Assembly (NCBI RefSeq): GCF_933775445.1
Contig: NW_026089413.1
Coordinates: 175,870-239,869 of the forward strand
DNA length: 64,000 nucleotides
Reading direction: 5' to 3'
DNA from: Argentina anserina
Taxonomy: Eukaryota > Streptophyta > Magnoliopsida > Rosales > Rosaceae
Part shown: piece by piece, positions 1-11,077 of the stretch
Position numbering within the stretch: position 1 is the first letter of the stretch
Layout: every line of letters begins with the position of its first letter
Position numbers and translations under genes: made by a program
Notes under the pieces: model-generated
What the model was told of the DNA's origin: nothing
Seen by the model: only the letters and a program-made list of their open reading frames with translations
Database searches by the model: none

Positions 1-150
1 TGGAAACACTCTCAAATACAATAGAAACTCGCATCAGAAAGGATTACAGAAAGATACTCAAACGAGAATTGAAAAGATACTCAAATTGCAATAGTAAACA
101 TACTCAAACGATAGAAAGATACTCAGTTTGAAAGAAACACACGCCCACAC
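1..150 (+). repeat. Class A satellite monomer, reference copy (150 bp)
   Basis: This unit runs from tggaaacact to acgcccacac and is repeated without change in the next three units. Hand-counted composition is A 71, C 30, G 22, T 27. Degenerate boxes with core ACTCA lie at unit positions 56, 79, 102 and 121, and a related ctctca box lies near 10, giving spacings of 23, 23, 19, 39 and 46 bp. This suggests growth from a roughly 19-23 bp ancestral repeat. The 8-bp palindrome ATTGCAAT is at 85-92. TCAAAC (104-109) and GTTTGA (126-131) could form a weak 6-bp stem. Diagnostic bases are tacaatag at 17-24 and ggattac at 41-47. Confidence 0.95.
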
Positions 151-600
151 TGGAAACACTCTCAAATACAATAGAAACTCGCATCAGAAAGGATTACAGA
201 AAGATACTCAAACGAGAATTGAAAAGATACTCAAATTGCAATAGTAAACATACTCAAACGATAGAAAGATACTCAGTTTGAAAGAAACACACGCCCACAC
301 TGGAAACACTCTCAAATACAATAGAAACTCGCATCAGAAAGGATTACAGAAAGATACTCAAACGAGAATTGAAAAGATACTCAAATTGCAATAGTAAACA
401 TACTCAAACGATAGAAAGATACTCAGTTTGAAAGAAACACACGCCCACACTGGAAACACTCTCAAATACAATAGAAACTCGCATCAGAAAGGATTACAGA
501 AAGATACTCAAACGAGAATTGAAAAGATACTCAAATTGCAATAGTAAACATACTCAAACGATAGAAAGATACTCAGTTTGAAAGAAACACACGCCCACAC

Positions 601-749
601 TGGAAACACTCTCAAATACAATAGAAACTCGCATCGAAAGCCGTTCAGAAAGATACTCAAACGAGAATTGAAAAGATACTCAAATTGCAATAGTAAACAT
701 ACTCAAACGATAGAAAGATACTCAGTTGGAAAGAAACACACGCCCACAC
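601..749 (+). repeat. Chimeric A/B monomer (149 bp)
   Basis: The left part is class A (tacaatagaaac) and the right part is class B (cgaaagccgttcag), so a breakpoint lies roughly between unit positions 25 and 35. The same chimera heads the repeated blocks at 2847 and 7787. The copy here also ends in cagttggaaag rather than cagtttgaaag. That change removes an in-frame TGA and produces a fortuitous 100-codon plus-strand frame at 578-880. Confidence 0.88.
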
Positions 750-899
750 TGGAAACACTCTCAAATATAATAGAAACTCGCATCAGAAAGGCTTACAGAA
801 TGATACTCAAACGAGAATTGAAAAGATACTCAAAGTGCAATAGTAAACATACTCAAACGATAGAAAGATACTCAGTTTGAAAGAAACACACGCCCACAC
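750..899 (+). repeat. Class C monomer, reference copy (150 bp)
   Basis: Class C differs from A by tataatag near the start, ggcttacagaatgat in place of ggattacagaaagat, and aaagtgcaatag in place of aaattgcaatag. The last change destroys the ATTGCAAT palindrome. In the first domain class C normally follows a B or A/B unit. A derivative (C') beginning ctaaaattcaatag dominates from 33.4 kb onward. Confidence 0.93.
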
Positions 900-1049
900 T
901 GGAAACACTCTCAAATACAATAGAAACTCGCATCAGAAAGGATTACAGAAAGATACTCAAACGAGAATTGAAAAGATACTCAAATTGCAATAGTAAACAT
1001 ACTCAAACGATAGAAAGATACTCAGTTTGAAAGAAACACACGCCCACAC

Positions 1050-1198
1050 TGGAAACACTCTCAAATTCAAGAAAAACTCGCATCGAAAGCCGTTCAGAAA
1101 GATACTCAAACGAGAATTGAAAAGATACTCAAATTGCAATAGTAAACAAACTCAAACGATAGAAAGATACTCAGTTTGAAAGAAACACACGCCCACAC
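1050..1198 (+). repeat. Class B monomer, reference copy (149 bp)
   Basis: Class B carries ttcaagaaaaac near the start and gcatcgaaagccgttcag where A has gcatcagaaaggattacag. The A-to-B change includes loss of one base, making the unit 149 bp. Each B unit therefore shifts the reading frame by one base relative to its neighbours. That is why a minus-strand open frame of about 60 codons appears over each B unit across the array. Confidence 0.95.
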
Positions 1199-1348
1199 TG
1201 GAAACACTCTCAAATACAATAGAAACTCGCATCAGAAAGGATTACAGAAAGATACTCAAACGTGAATTGAAAAGATACTCAAATTGCAATAGTAAACATA
1301 CTCAAACGATAGAAAGATACTCAGTTTGAAAGAAACACACGCCCACAC

Positions 1349-1498
1349 TGGAAACACTCTCAAATATAATAGAAACTCGCATCAGAAAGGATTACAGAAA
1401 GATACTCAAACAAGAATTGAAAAGAAACTCAAATTGCAATAATAAACATACTCAAACGATAGAAAGATACTCAGTTTGAAAGAAACACACGCCCACAC
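1349..1498 (+). repeat. Class E monomer, reference copy (150 bp)
   Basis: Class E combines tataatag and ggattac with caaacaag (for caaacgag), gaaaagaaactc (for gaaaagatactc) and aataataaac (for aatagtaaac). It usually stands directly before a class D unit in the first domain. Further copies start at 3595, 5990, 8535, 10779 and 13026. Confidence 0.92.
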
Positions 1499-1648
1499 TG
1501 GAAACACTCTCAAATTCAAGAAAAACTCGCATCAGAAAGCCTTACAGAAACATAGTCAAACGAGAATTGAAAAGATACTCAAAGTGCAATAGTAAACATA
1601 CTCAAACGATAGAAAGATACGCAGTTTGAAAGAAACACACGCCCACAC
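1499..1648 (+). repeat. Class D monomer, reference copy (150 bp)
   Basis: Class D carries agccttacagaaacatagtc, aaagtgcaatag and gatacgcag (normally gatactcag). It is almost always followed by a B variant beginning caaaatcaag or caagatcaag and carrying cgataaaaag. This linkage shows that D and the following B travel together as part of a larger repeating block. Confidence 0.92.
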
Positions 1649-1946
1649 TGGAAACACTCTCAAAATCAAGAAAAACTCGCATCGAAAGCCGTTCAGAAAG
1701 ATACTCAAACGAGAATTGAAAAGATACTCAAATTGCAATAGTAAACATACTCAAACGATAAAAAGATACTCAGTTTGAAAGAAACACACGCCCACACTGG
1801 AAACACTCTCAAATTCAAGAAAAACTCGCATCGAAAGCCGATCAGAAAGATACTCAAATGAGAATTGAAAAGATACTCAAATTGCAATAGTAAACATACT
1901 CAAACGATAGAAAGATACTCAGTTTGAAAGAAACACACGCCCACAC

Positions 1947-2846
1947 TGGAAACACCCTCAAATACAATAGAAACTCGCATCAGAAAGGATTACAGAAAGA
2001 TACTCAAACGAGAATTGAAAAGATACTCAAATTGCAATAGTAAACATACTCAAACGATAGAAAGATACTCAGTTTGAAAGAAACACACGCCCACACTGGA
2101 AACACTCTCAAATACAATAGAAACTCGCATCAGAAAGGATTACAGAAAGATACTCAAACGAGAATTGAAAAGATACTCAAATTGCAATAGTAAACATACT
2201 CAAACGATAGAAAGATACTCAGTTTGAAAGAAACACACGCCCACACTGGAAACACTCTCAAATACAATAGAAACTCGCATCAGAAAGGATTACAGAAAGA
2301 TACTCAAACGAGAATTGAAAAGATACTCAAATTGCAATAGTAAACATACTCAAACGATAGAAAGATACTCAGTTTGAAAGAAACACACGCCCACACTGGA
2401 AACACTCTCAAATACAATAGAAACTCGCATCAGAAAGGATTACAGAAAGATACTCAAACGAGAATTGAAAAGATACTCAAATTGCAATAGTAAACATACT
2501 CAAACGATAGAAAGATACTCAGTTTGAAAGAAACACACGCCCACACTGGAAACACTCTCAAATACAATAGAAACTCGCATCAGAAAGGATTACAGAAAGA
2601 TACTCAAACGAGAATTGAAAAGATACTCAAATTGCAATAGTAAACATACTCAAACGATAGAAAGATACTCAGTTTGAAAGAAACACACGCCCACACTGGA
2701 AACACTCTCAAATACAATAGAAACTCGCATCAGAAAGGATTACAGAAAGATACTCAAACGAGAATTGAAAAGATACTCAAATTGCAATAGTAAACATACT
2801 CAAACGATAGAAAGATACTCAGTTTGAAAGAAACACACGCCCACAC
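1947..2846 (+). repeat. Homogeneous run of six class A monomers
   Basis: Six consecutive A units start at 1947, 2097, 2247, 2397, 2547 and 2697. They are essentially identical apart from accctc in the first. The run separates two copies of the mixed-class core. Comparable runs elsewhere have different lengths, as expected from unequal exchange. Confidence 0.9.
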
Positions 2847-4192
2847 TGGAAACACTCTCAAATACAATAGAAACTCGCATCGAAAGCCGTTCAGAAAGAT
2901 ACTCAAACGAGAATTGAAAAGATACTCAAATTGCAATTGTAAACATACTCAAACGATAGAAAGATACTCAGTTTGAAAGAAACACACGCCCACACTGGAA
3001 ACACTCTCAAATATAATAGAAACTCGCATCAGAAAGGCTTACAGAATGATACTCAAACGAGAATTGAAAAGATACTCAAAGTGCAATAGTAAACATACTC
3101 AAACGATAGAAAGATACTCAGTTTGAAAGAAACACACGCCCACACTGGAAACACTCTCAAATACAATAGAAACTCGCATCAGAAAGGATTACAGAAACAT
3201 ACTCAAACGAGAATTGAAAAGATACTCAAATTGCAATAGTAAACATACTCAAACGATAGAAAGATACTCAGTTTGAAAGAAACACACGCCCACACTGGAA
3301 ACACTCTCAAATTCAAGAAAAACTCGCATCGAAAGCCGTTCAGAAAGATACTCAAACGAGAATTGAAAAGATACTCAAATTGCAATAGTAAACAAACTCA
3401 AACGATAGAAAGATACTCAGTTTGAAAGAAACACACGCCCACACTGGAAACACTCTCAAATACAATAGAAACTCGCATCAGAAAGGATTACAGAAAGATA
3501 CTCAAACGTGAATTGAAAAGATACTCAAATTGCAATAGTAAACATACTCAAACGATAGAAAGATACTCAGTTTGAAAGAAACACACGCCCACACTGGAAA
3601 CACTCTCAAATATAATAGAAACTCGCATCAGAAAGGATTACAGAAAGATACTCAAACAAGAATTGAAAAGAAACTCAAATTGCAATAATAAACATACTCA
3701 AACGATAGAAAGATACTCAGTTTGAAAGAAACACACGCCCACACTGGAAACACTCTCAAATTCAAGAAAAACTCGCATCAGAAAGCCTTACAGAAACATA
3801 GTCAAACGAGAATTGAAAAGATACTCAAAGTGCAATAGTAAACATACTCAAACGATAGAAAGATACGCAGTTTGAAAGAAACACACGCCCACACTGGAAA
3901 CACTCTCAAAATCAAGAAAAACTCGCATCGAAAGCCGTTCAGAAAGATACTCAAACGAGAATTGAAAAGATACTCAAATTGCAATAGTAAACATACTCAA
4001 ACGATAAAAAGATACTCAGTTTGAAAGAAACACACGCCCACACTGGAAACACTCTCAAATTCAAGAAAAACTCGCATCGAAAGCCGATCAGAAAGATACT
4101 CAAATGAGAATTGAAAAGATACTCAAATTGCAATAGTAAACATACTCAAACGATAGAAAGATACTCAGTTTGAAAGAAACACACGCCCACAC
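2247..4192 (+). repeat. Higher-order repeat block, copy 2 (offset 2,246)
   Basis: This block is collinear with 1-1946. It ends where the next monomer becomes an A unit carrying caaacaag and catgctc (start 4193), while copy 1 is followed by an A unit carrying aacaccctc. The same aacaccctc unit appears after copy 2 only at 4940. Five monomers (4193-4939) are therefore extra here or missing after copy 1. Confidence 0.9.
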
Positions 4193-4939
4193 TGGAAACA
4201 CTCTCAAATACAATAGAAACTCGCATCAGAAAGGATTACAGAAAGATACTCAAACAAGAATTGAAAAGATACTCAAATTGCAATAGTAAACATGCTCAAA
4301 CGATAGAAAGATACTCAGTTTGAAAGAAACACACGCCCACACTGGAAACACTCTCAAATTCAAGAAAAACTCGCATCAGAAAGCCTTACAGAAACATAGT
4401 CAAACGAGAATTGAAAAGATACTCAAAGTGCAATAGTAAACATACTCAAACGATAGAAAGATACGCAGTTTGAAAGAAACACACGCCCACACTGGAAACA
4501 CTCTCAAAATAAAGAAAAACTCGCATCGAAAGCCGTTCAGAAAGATACTCAAACGAGAATTGAAAAGATACTCAAATTGCAATAGTAAACATACTCAAAC
4601 GATAAAAAGATACTCAGTTTGAAAGAAACACACGCCCACACTGGAAACACTCTCAAATTCAAGAAAAACTCGCATCGAAAGCCGATCAGAAAGATACTCA
4701 AACGAGAATTGAAAAGATACTCAAATTGCAGTAGTAAACATACTCAAACGATAGAAAGATACTCAGTTTGAAAGAAACACACGCCCACATTGGAAACACT
4801 CTCAAATTCAAGAAAAACTCGCATCGAAAGCCGTTCAGAAAGATACTCAAACGAGAATTGAAAAGATACTCAAATTGCAATAGTAAACATACTCAAACGA
4901 TAGAAAGATACTCAGTTTGAAAGAAACACACGCCCACAC
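4193..4939 (+). repeat. Five-monomer insertion block (A/E-D-B-B-B)
   Basis: This block contains an A unit with E-like caaacaag and private catgctc, then D, B (caaaataaag, cgataaaaag), B (ccgatcag and private gcagtagtaaac) and B (cacattgg). It looks like a modified repeat of the E-D-B-B segment just upstream. The identical block, including gcagtagtaaac, recurs 4,940 bp downstream at 9133-9879. Confidence 0.87.
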
Positions 4940-5389
4940 TGGAAACACCCTCAAATACAATAGAAACTCACATCAGAAAGGATTACAGAAAGATACTCAA
5001 ACGAGAATTGAAAAGATACTCAAATTGCAATAGTAAACATACTCAAACGATAGAAAGATACTCAGTTTGAAAGAAACACACGCCCACACTGGAAACACTC
5101 TCAAATACAATAGAAACTCGCATCAGAAAGGATTACAGAAAGATACTCAAACGAGAATTGAAAAGATACTCAAATTGCAATAGTAAACATACTCAAACGA
5201 TAGAAAGATACTCAGTTTGAAAGAAACACACGCCCACACTGGAAACACTCTCAAATACAATAGAAACTCGCATCAGAAAGGATTACAGAAAGATACTCAA
5301 ACGAGAATTGAAAAGATACTCAAATTGCAATAGTAAACATACTCAAACGATAGAAAGATACTCAGTTTGAAAGAAACACACGCCCACAC

Positions 5390-5539
5390 TAGAAACACTC
5401 TCAAATTCAAGAAAAACTCGCATCAGAAAGGATTACAGAAAGATACTCAAACGAGAATTGAAAAGATACTCAAATTGCAATAGTAAACATACTCAAACGA
5501 TAGAAAGATACTCAGTTTGAAAGAAACACACGCCCACAC
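5390..5539 (+). repeat. Chimeric B/A monomer (150 bp)
   Basis: The left part is class B (ttcaagaaaaac) and the right part is class A (catcagaaaggattac). This is the reciprocal of the A/B chimera at 601, 2847 and 7787. It sits inside an A run and is preceded by cacactagaaac rather than cacactggaaac. It marks the point where the 4,940-bp offset duplication loses collinearity. Confidence 0.85.
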
Positions 5540-6736
5540 TGGAAACACTCTCAAATACAATAGAAACTCGCATCAGAAAGGATTACAGAAAGATACTCAA
5601 ACGAGAATTGAAAAGATACTCAAATTGCAATAGTAAACATACTCAAACGATAGAAAGATACTCAGTTTGAAAGAAACACACGCCCACACTGGAAACACTC
5701 TCAAATACAATAGAAACTCGCATCAGAAAGAATTACAGAAAGATACTCAAACGAGAATTGAAAAGATACTCAAATTGCAATAGTAAACATACTCAAACGA
5801 TAGAAAGATACTCAGTTTGAAAGAAACACACGCCCACACTGGAAACACTCTCAAATACAATAGAAACTCGCATCAGAAAGGATTACAGAAAGATACTCAA
5901 ACGTGAATTGAAAAGATACTCAAATTGCAATAGTAAACATACTCAAACGATAGAAAGATACTCAGTTTGAAAGAAACACACGCCCACACTGGAAACACTC
6001 TCAAATATAATAGAAACTCGCATCAGAAAGGATTACAGAAAGATACTCAAACAAGAATTGAAAAGAAACTCAAATTGCAATAATAAACATACTCAAACGA
6101 TAGAAAGATACTCAGTTTGAAAGAAACACACGCCCACACTGGAAACACTCTCAAATTCAAGAAAAACTCGCATCAGAAAGCCTTACAGAAACATAGTCAA
6201 ACGAGAATTGAAAAGATACTCAAAGTGCAATAGTAAACATACTCAAACGATAGAAAGATACGCAGTTTGAAAGAAACACACGCCCACACTGGAAACACTC
6301 TCAAAATCAAGAAAAACTCGCATCGAAAGCCGTTCAGAAAGATACTCAAACGAGAATTGAAAAGATACTCAAATTGCAATAGTAAACATACTCAAACGAT
6401 AAAAAGATACTCAGTTTGAAAGAAACACACGCCCACACTGGAAACACTCTCAAATTCAAGAAAAACTCGCATCGAAAGCCGATCAGAAAGATACTCAAAC
6501 GAGAATTGAAAAGATACTCAAATTGCAATAGTAAACATACTCAAACGATAGAAAGATACTCAGTTTGAAAGAAACACACGCCCACATTGGAAACACTCTC
6601 AAATTCAAGAAAAACTCGCATCGAAAGCCGTTCAGAAAGATACTCAAACGAGAATTGAAAAGATACTCAAATTGCAATAGTAAACATACTCAAACGATAG
6701 AAAGATACTCAGTTTGAAAGAAACACACGCCCACAC

Positions 6737-7786
6737 TGGAAACACCCTCAAATACAATAGAAACTCGCATCAGAAAGGATTACAGAAAGATACTCAAACG
6801 AGAATTGAAAAGATACTCAAATTGCAATAGTAAACATACTCAAACGATAGAAAGATACTCAGTTTGAAAGAAACACACGCCCACACTGGAAACACTCTCA
6901 AATACAATAGAAACTCGCATCAGAAAGGATTACAGAAAGATACTCAAACGAGAATTGAAAAGATACTCAAATTGCAATAGTAAACATACTCAAACGATAG
7001 AAAGATACTCAGTTTGAAAGAAACACACGCCCACACTGGAAACACTCTCAAATACAATAGAAACTCGCATCAGAAAGGATTACAGAAAGATACTCAAACG
7101 AGAATTGAAAAGATACTCAAATTGCAATAGTAAACATACTCAAACGATAGAAAGATACTCAGTTTGAAAGAAACACACGCCCACACTGGAAACACTCTCA
7201 AATACAATAGAAACTCGCATCAGAAAGGATTACAGAAAGATACTCAAACGAGAATTGAAAAGATACTCAAATTGCAATAGTAAACATACTCAAACGATAG
7301 AAAGATACTCAGTTTGAAAGAAACACACGCCCACACTGGAAACACTCTCAAATACAATAGAAACTCGCATCAGAAAGGATTACAGAAAGATACTCAAACG
7401 AGAATTGAAAAGATACTCAAATTGCAATAGTAAACATACTCAAACGATAGAAAGATACTCAGTTTGAAAGAAACACACGCCCACACTGGAAACACTCTCA
7501 AATACAATAGAAACTCGCATCAGAAAGGATTACAGAAAGATACTCAAACGAGAATTGAAAAGATACTCAAATTGCAATAGTAAACATACTCAAACGATAG
7601 AAAGATACTCAGTTTGAAAGAAACACACGCCCACACTGGAAACACTCTCAAATACAATAGAAACTCGCATCAGAAAGGATTACAGAAAGATACTCAAACG
7701 AGAATTGAAAAGATACTCAAATTGCAATAGTAAACATACTCAAACGATAGAAAGATACTCAGTTTGAAAGAAACACACGCCCACAC
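6737..7786 (+). repeat. Homogeneous run of seven class A monomers
   Basis: Seven A units start at 6737, 6887, 7037, 7187, 7337, 7487 and 7637, the first with aacaccctc. The run occupies the same position in the higher-order pattern as the six-unit run at 1947-2846, so the number of A units is variable. Confidence 0.88.
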
Positions 7787-10330
7787 TGGAAACACTCTCA
7801 AATACAATAGAAACTCGCATCGAAAGCCGTTCAGAAAGATACTCAAACGAGAATTGAAAAGATACTCAAATTGCAATAGTAAACATACTCAAACGATAGA
7901 AAGATACTCAGTTTGAAAGAAACACACGCCCACACTGGAAACACTCTCAAATATAATAGAAACTCGCATCAGAAAGGCTTACAGAATGATACTCAAACGA
8001 GAATTGAAAAGATACTCAAAGTGCAATAGTAAACATACTCAAACGATAGAAAGATACTCAGTTTGAAAGAAACACACGCCCACACTGGAAACACTCTCAA
8101 ATACAATAGAAACTCGCATCAGAAAGGATTACAGAAAGATACTCAAACGAGAATTGAAAAGATACTCAAATTGCAATAGTAAACATACTCAAACGATAGA
8201 AAGATACTCAGTTTGAAAGAAACACACGCCCACACTGGAAACACTCTCAAATTCAAGAAAAACTCGCATCGAAAGCCGTTCAGAAAGATACTCAAACGAG
8301 AATTGAAAAGATACTCAAATTGCAATAGTAAACAAACTCAAACGATAGAAAGATACTCAGTTTGAAAGAAACACACGCCCACACTGGAAACACTCTCAAA
8401 TACAATAGAAACTCGCATCAGAAAGGATTACAGAAAGATACTCAAACGTGAATTGAAAAGATACTCAAATTGCAATAGTAAACATACTCAAACGATAGAA
8501 AGATACTCAGTTTGAAAGAAACACACGCCCACACTGGAAACACTCTCAAATATAATAGAAACTCGCATCAGAAAGGATTACAGAAAGATACTCAAACAAG
8601 AATTGAAAAGAAACTCAAATTGCAATAATAAACATACTCAAACGATAGAAAGATACTCAGTTTGAAAGAAACACACGCCCACACTGGAAACACTCTCAAA
8701 TTCAAGAAAAACTCGCATCAGAAAGCCTTACAGAAACATAGTCAAACGAGAATTGAAAAGATACTCAAAGTGCAATAGTAAACATACTCAAACGATAGAA
8801 AGATACGCAGTTTGAAAGAAACACACGCCCACACTGGAAACACTCTCAAAATCAAGAAAAACTCGCATCGAAAGCCGTTCAGAAAGATACTCAAACGAGA
8901 ATTGAAAAGATACTCAAATTGCAATAGTAAACATACTCAAACGATAAAAAGATACTCAGTTTGAAAGAAACACACGCCCACACTGGAAACACTCTCAAAT
9001 TCAAGAAAAACTCGCATCGAAAGCCGATCAGAAAGATACTCAAATGAGAATTGAAAAGATACTCAAATTGCAATAGTAAACATACTCAAACGATAGAAAG
9101 ATACTCAGTTTGAAAGAAACACACGCCCACACTGGAAACACTCTCAAATACAATAGAAACTCGCATCAGAAAGGATTACAGAAAGATACTCAAACAAGAA
9201 TTGAAAAGATACTCAAATTGCAATAGTAAACATGCTCAAACGATAGAAAGATACTCAGTTTGAAAGAAACACACGCCCACACTGGAAACACTCTCAAATT
9301 CAAGAAAAACTCGCATCAGAAAGCCTTACAGAAACATAGTCAAACGAGAATTGAAAAGATACTCAAAGTGCAATAGTAAACATACTCAAACGATAGAAAG
9401 ATACGCAGTTTGAAAGAAACACACGCCCACACTGGAAACACTCTCAAAATAAAGAAAAACTCGCATCGAAAGCCGTTCAGAAAGATACTCAAACGAGAAT
9501 TGAAAAGATACTCAAATTGCAATAGTAAACATACTCAAACGATAAAAAGATACTCAGTTTGAAAGAAACACACGCCCACACTGGAAACACTCTCAAATTC
9601 AAGAAAAACTCGCATCGAAAGCCGATCAGAAAGATACTCAAACGAGAATTGAAAAGATACTCAAATTGCAGTAGTAAACATACTCAAACGATAGAAAGAT
9701 ACTCAGTTTGAAAGAAACACACGCCCACATTGGAAACACTCTCAAATTCAAGAAAAACTCGCATCGAAAGCCGTTCAGAAAGATACTCAAACGAGAATTG
9801 AAAAGATACTCAAATTGCAATAGTAAACATACTCAAACGATAGAAAGATACTCAGTTTGAAAGAAACACACGCCCACACTGGAAACACCCTCAAATACAA
9901 TAGAAACTCACATCAGAAAGGATTACAGAAAGATACTCAAACGAGAATTGAAAAGATACTCAAATTGCAATAGTAAACATACTCAAACGATAGAAAGATA
10001 CTCAGTTTGAAAGAAACACACGCCCACACTGGAAACACTCTCAAATACAATAGAAACTCGCATCAGAAAGGATTACAGAAAGATACTCAAACGAGAATTG
10101 AAAAGATACTCAAATTGCAATAGTAAACATACTCAAACGATAGAAAGATACTCAGTTTGAAAGAAACACACGCCCACACTGGAAACACTCTCAAATACAA
10201 TAGAAACTCGCATCAGAAAGGATTACAGAAAGATACTCAAACGAGAATTGAAAAGATACTCAAATTGCAATAGTAAACATACTCAAACGATAGAAAGATA
10301 CTCAGTTTGAAAGAAACACACGCCCACACT
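7187..10330 (+). repeat. Large segmental duplication, copy 2 (offset 4,940)
   Basis: This is the partner of 2247-5390, holding the A/B chimera, C, A, B, A, E, D, B, B, A/E, D, B, B, B and A units in the same order. A shorter part of it (about 7,900-9,270) is matched again at an offset of 4,491 bp (about 12,390-13,760), so the block has been copied more than once. Confidence 0.9.
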
Positions 10331-11077
10331 GGAAACACTCTCAAATACAATAGAAACTCGCATCAGAAAGGATTACAGAAAGATACTCAAACGAGAATTG
10401 AAAAGATACTCAAATTGCAATAGTAAACATACTCAAACGATAGAAAGATACTCAGTTTGAAAGAAACACACGCCCACACTGGAAACACTCTCAAATACAA
10501 TAGAAACTCGCATCAGAAAGGATTACAGAAAGATACTCAAACGAGAATTGAAAAGATACTCAAATTGCAATAGTAAACATACTCAAACGATAGAAAGATA
10601 CTCAGTTTGAAAGAAACACACGCCCACACTGGAAACACTCTCAAATTCAAGAAAAACTCGCATCGAAAGCCGTTCAGAAAGATACTTAAACGAGAATTGA
10701 AAAGATACTCAAATTGCAATTGTAAACATACTCAAACGATAGAAAGATACTCAGTTTGAAAGAAACACACGCCCACACTGGAAACACTCTCAAATATAAT
10801 AGAAACTCGCATCAGAAAGGATTACAGAAAGATACTCAAACAAGAATTGAAAAGAAACTCAAATTGCAATAATAAACATACTCAAACGATAGAAAGATAC
10901 TCAGTTTGAAAGAAACACACGCCCACATTGGAAACACTCTCAAATTCAAGAAAAACTCGCATCGAAAGCCGTTCAGAAAGATACTCAAACGAGAATTGAA
11001 AAGATACTCAAATTGCAATAGTAAACATACTCAAACGATAGAAAGATACTCAGTTTGAAAGAAACACACGCCCACAC

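Larger units (their letters stand above)
1..1946 (+). repeat. Higher-order repeat block, copy 1 (offset 2,246)
   Basis: The monomer order is A, A, A, A, A/B, C, A, B, A, E, D, B, B. The same order, with the same private variants (cgtgaattg in one A, aacaaactc after the B, gcag in D, ccgatcag and caaatgag in the last B), recurs 2,246 bp downstream. The offset equals 15 monomers, four of them 149 bp. Only a few single-base differences were seen, such as cagttgg versus cagtttg and aatagtaaac versus aattgtaaac. Confidence 0.9.
2247..5390 (+). repeat. Large segmental duplication, copy 1 (offset 4,940)
   Basis: This stretch of about 3.1 kb matches 7187-10330 monomer by monomer. Shared private variants include catgctc (4291 and 9231), gcagtagtaaac (about 4730 and 9670) and actcacatcag (about 4966 and 9906). 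The match ends near 5390, where this copy has an agaaacactc junction and a B/A chimera but the other copy continues with plain A units. An isolated difference is aattgtaaac here versus aatagtaaac there, near 2935 and 7875. Confidence 0.9.

Noticed and set aside
1..150. CENP-B box in the monomer
   Set aside because: No match to the TTCGnnnnAnnCGGG core on either strand of the A or B reference units.
508..690. Recurrent about 60-codon minus-strand open frames over B monomers (around a hundred copies)
   Set aside because: They arise from the one-base frame shift of 149-bp units; in copies checked the start is TTG, not ATG; length and sequence follow the DNA repeat, and adjacent frames are closed by stops. 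No signal for translation is seen.
578..880. 100-codon plus-strand open frame
   Set aside because: It exists only because one tga became gga (cagttggaaag) and a 149-bp unit shifted frame; the downstream repeat copy at 2,824 onward has the stop restored.
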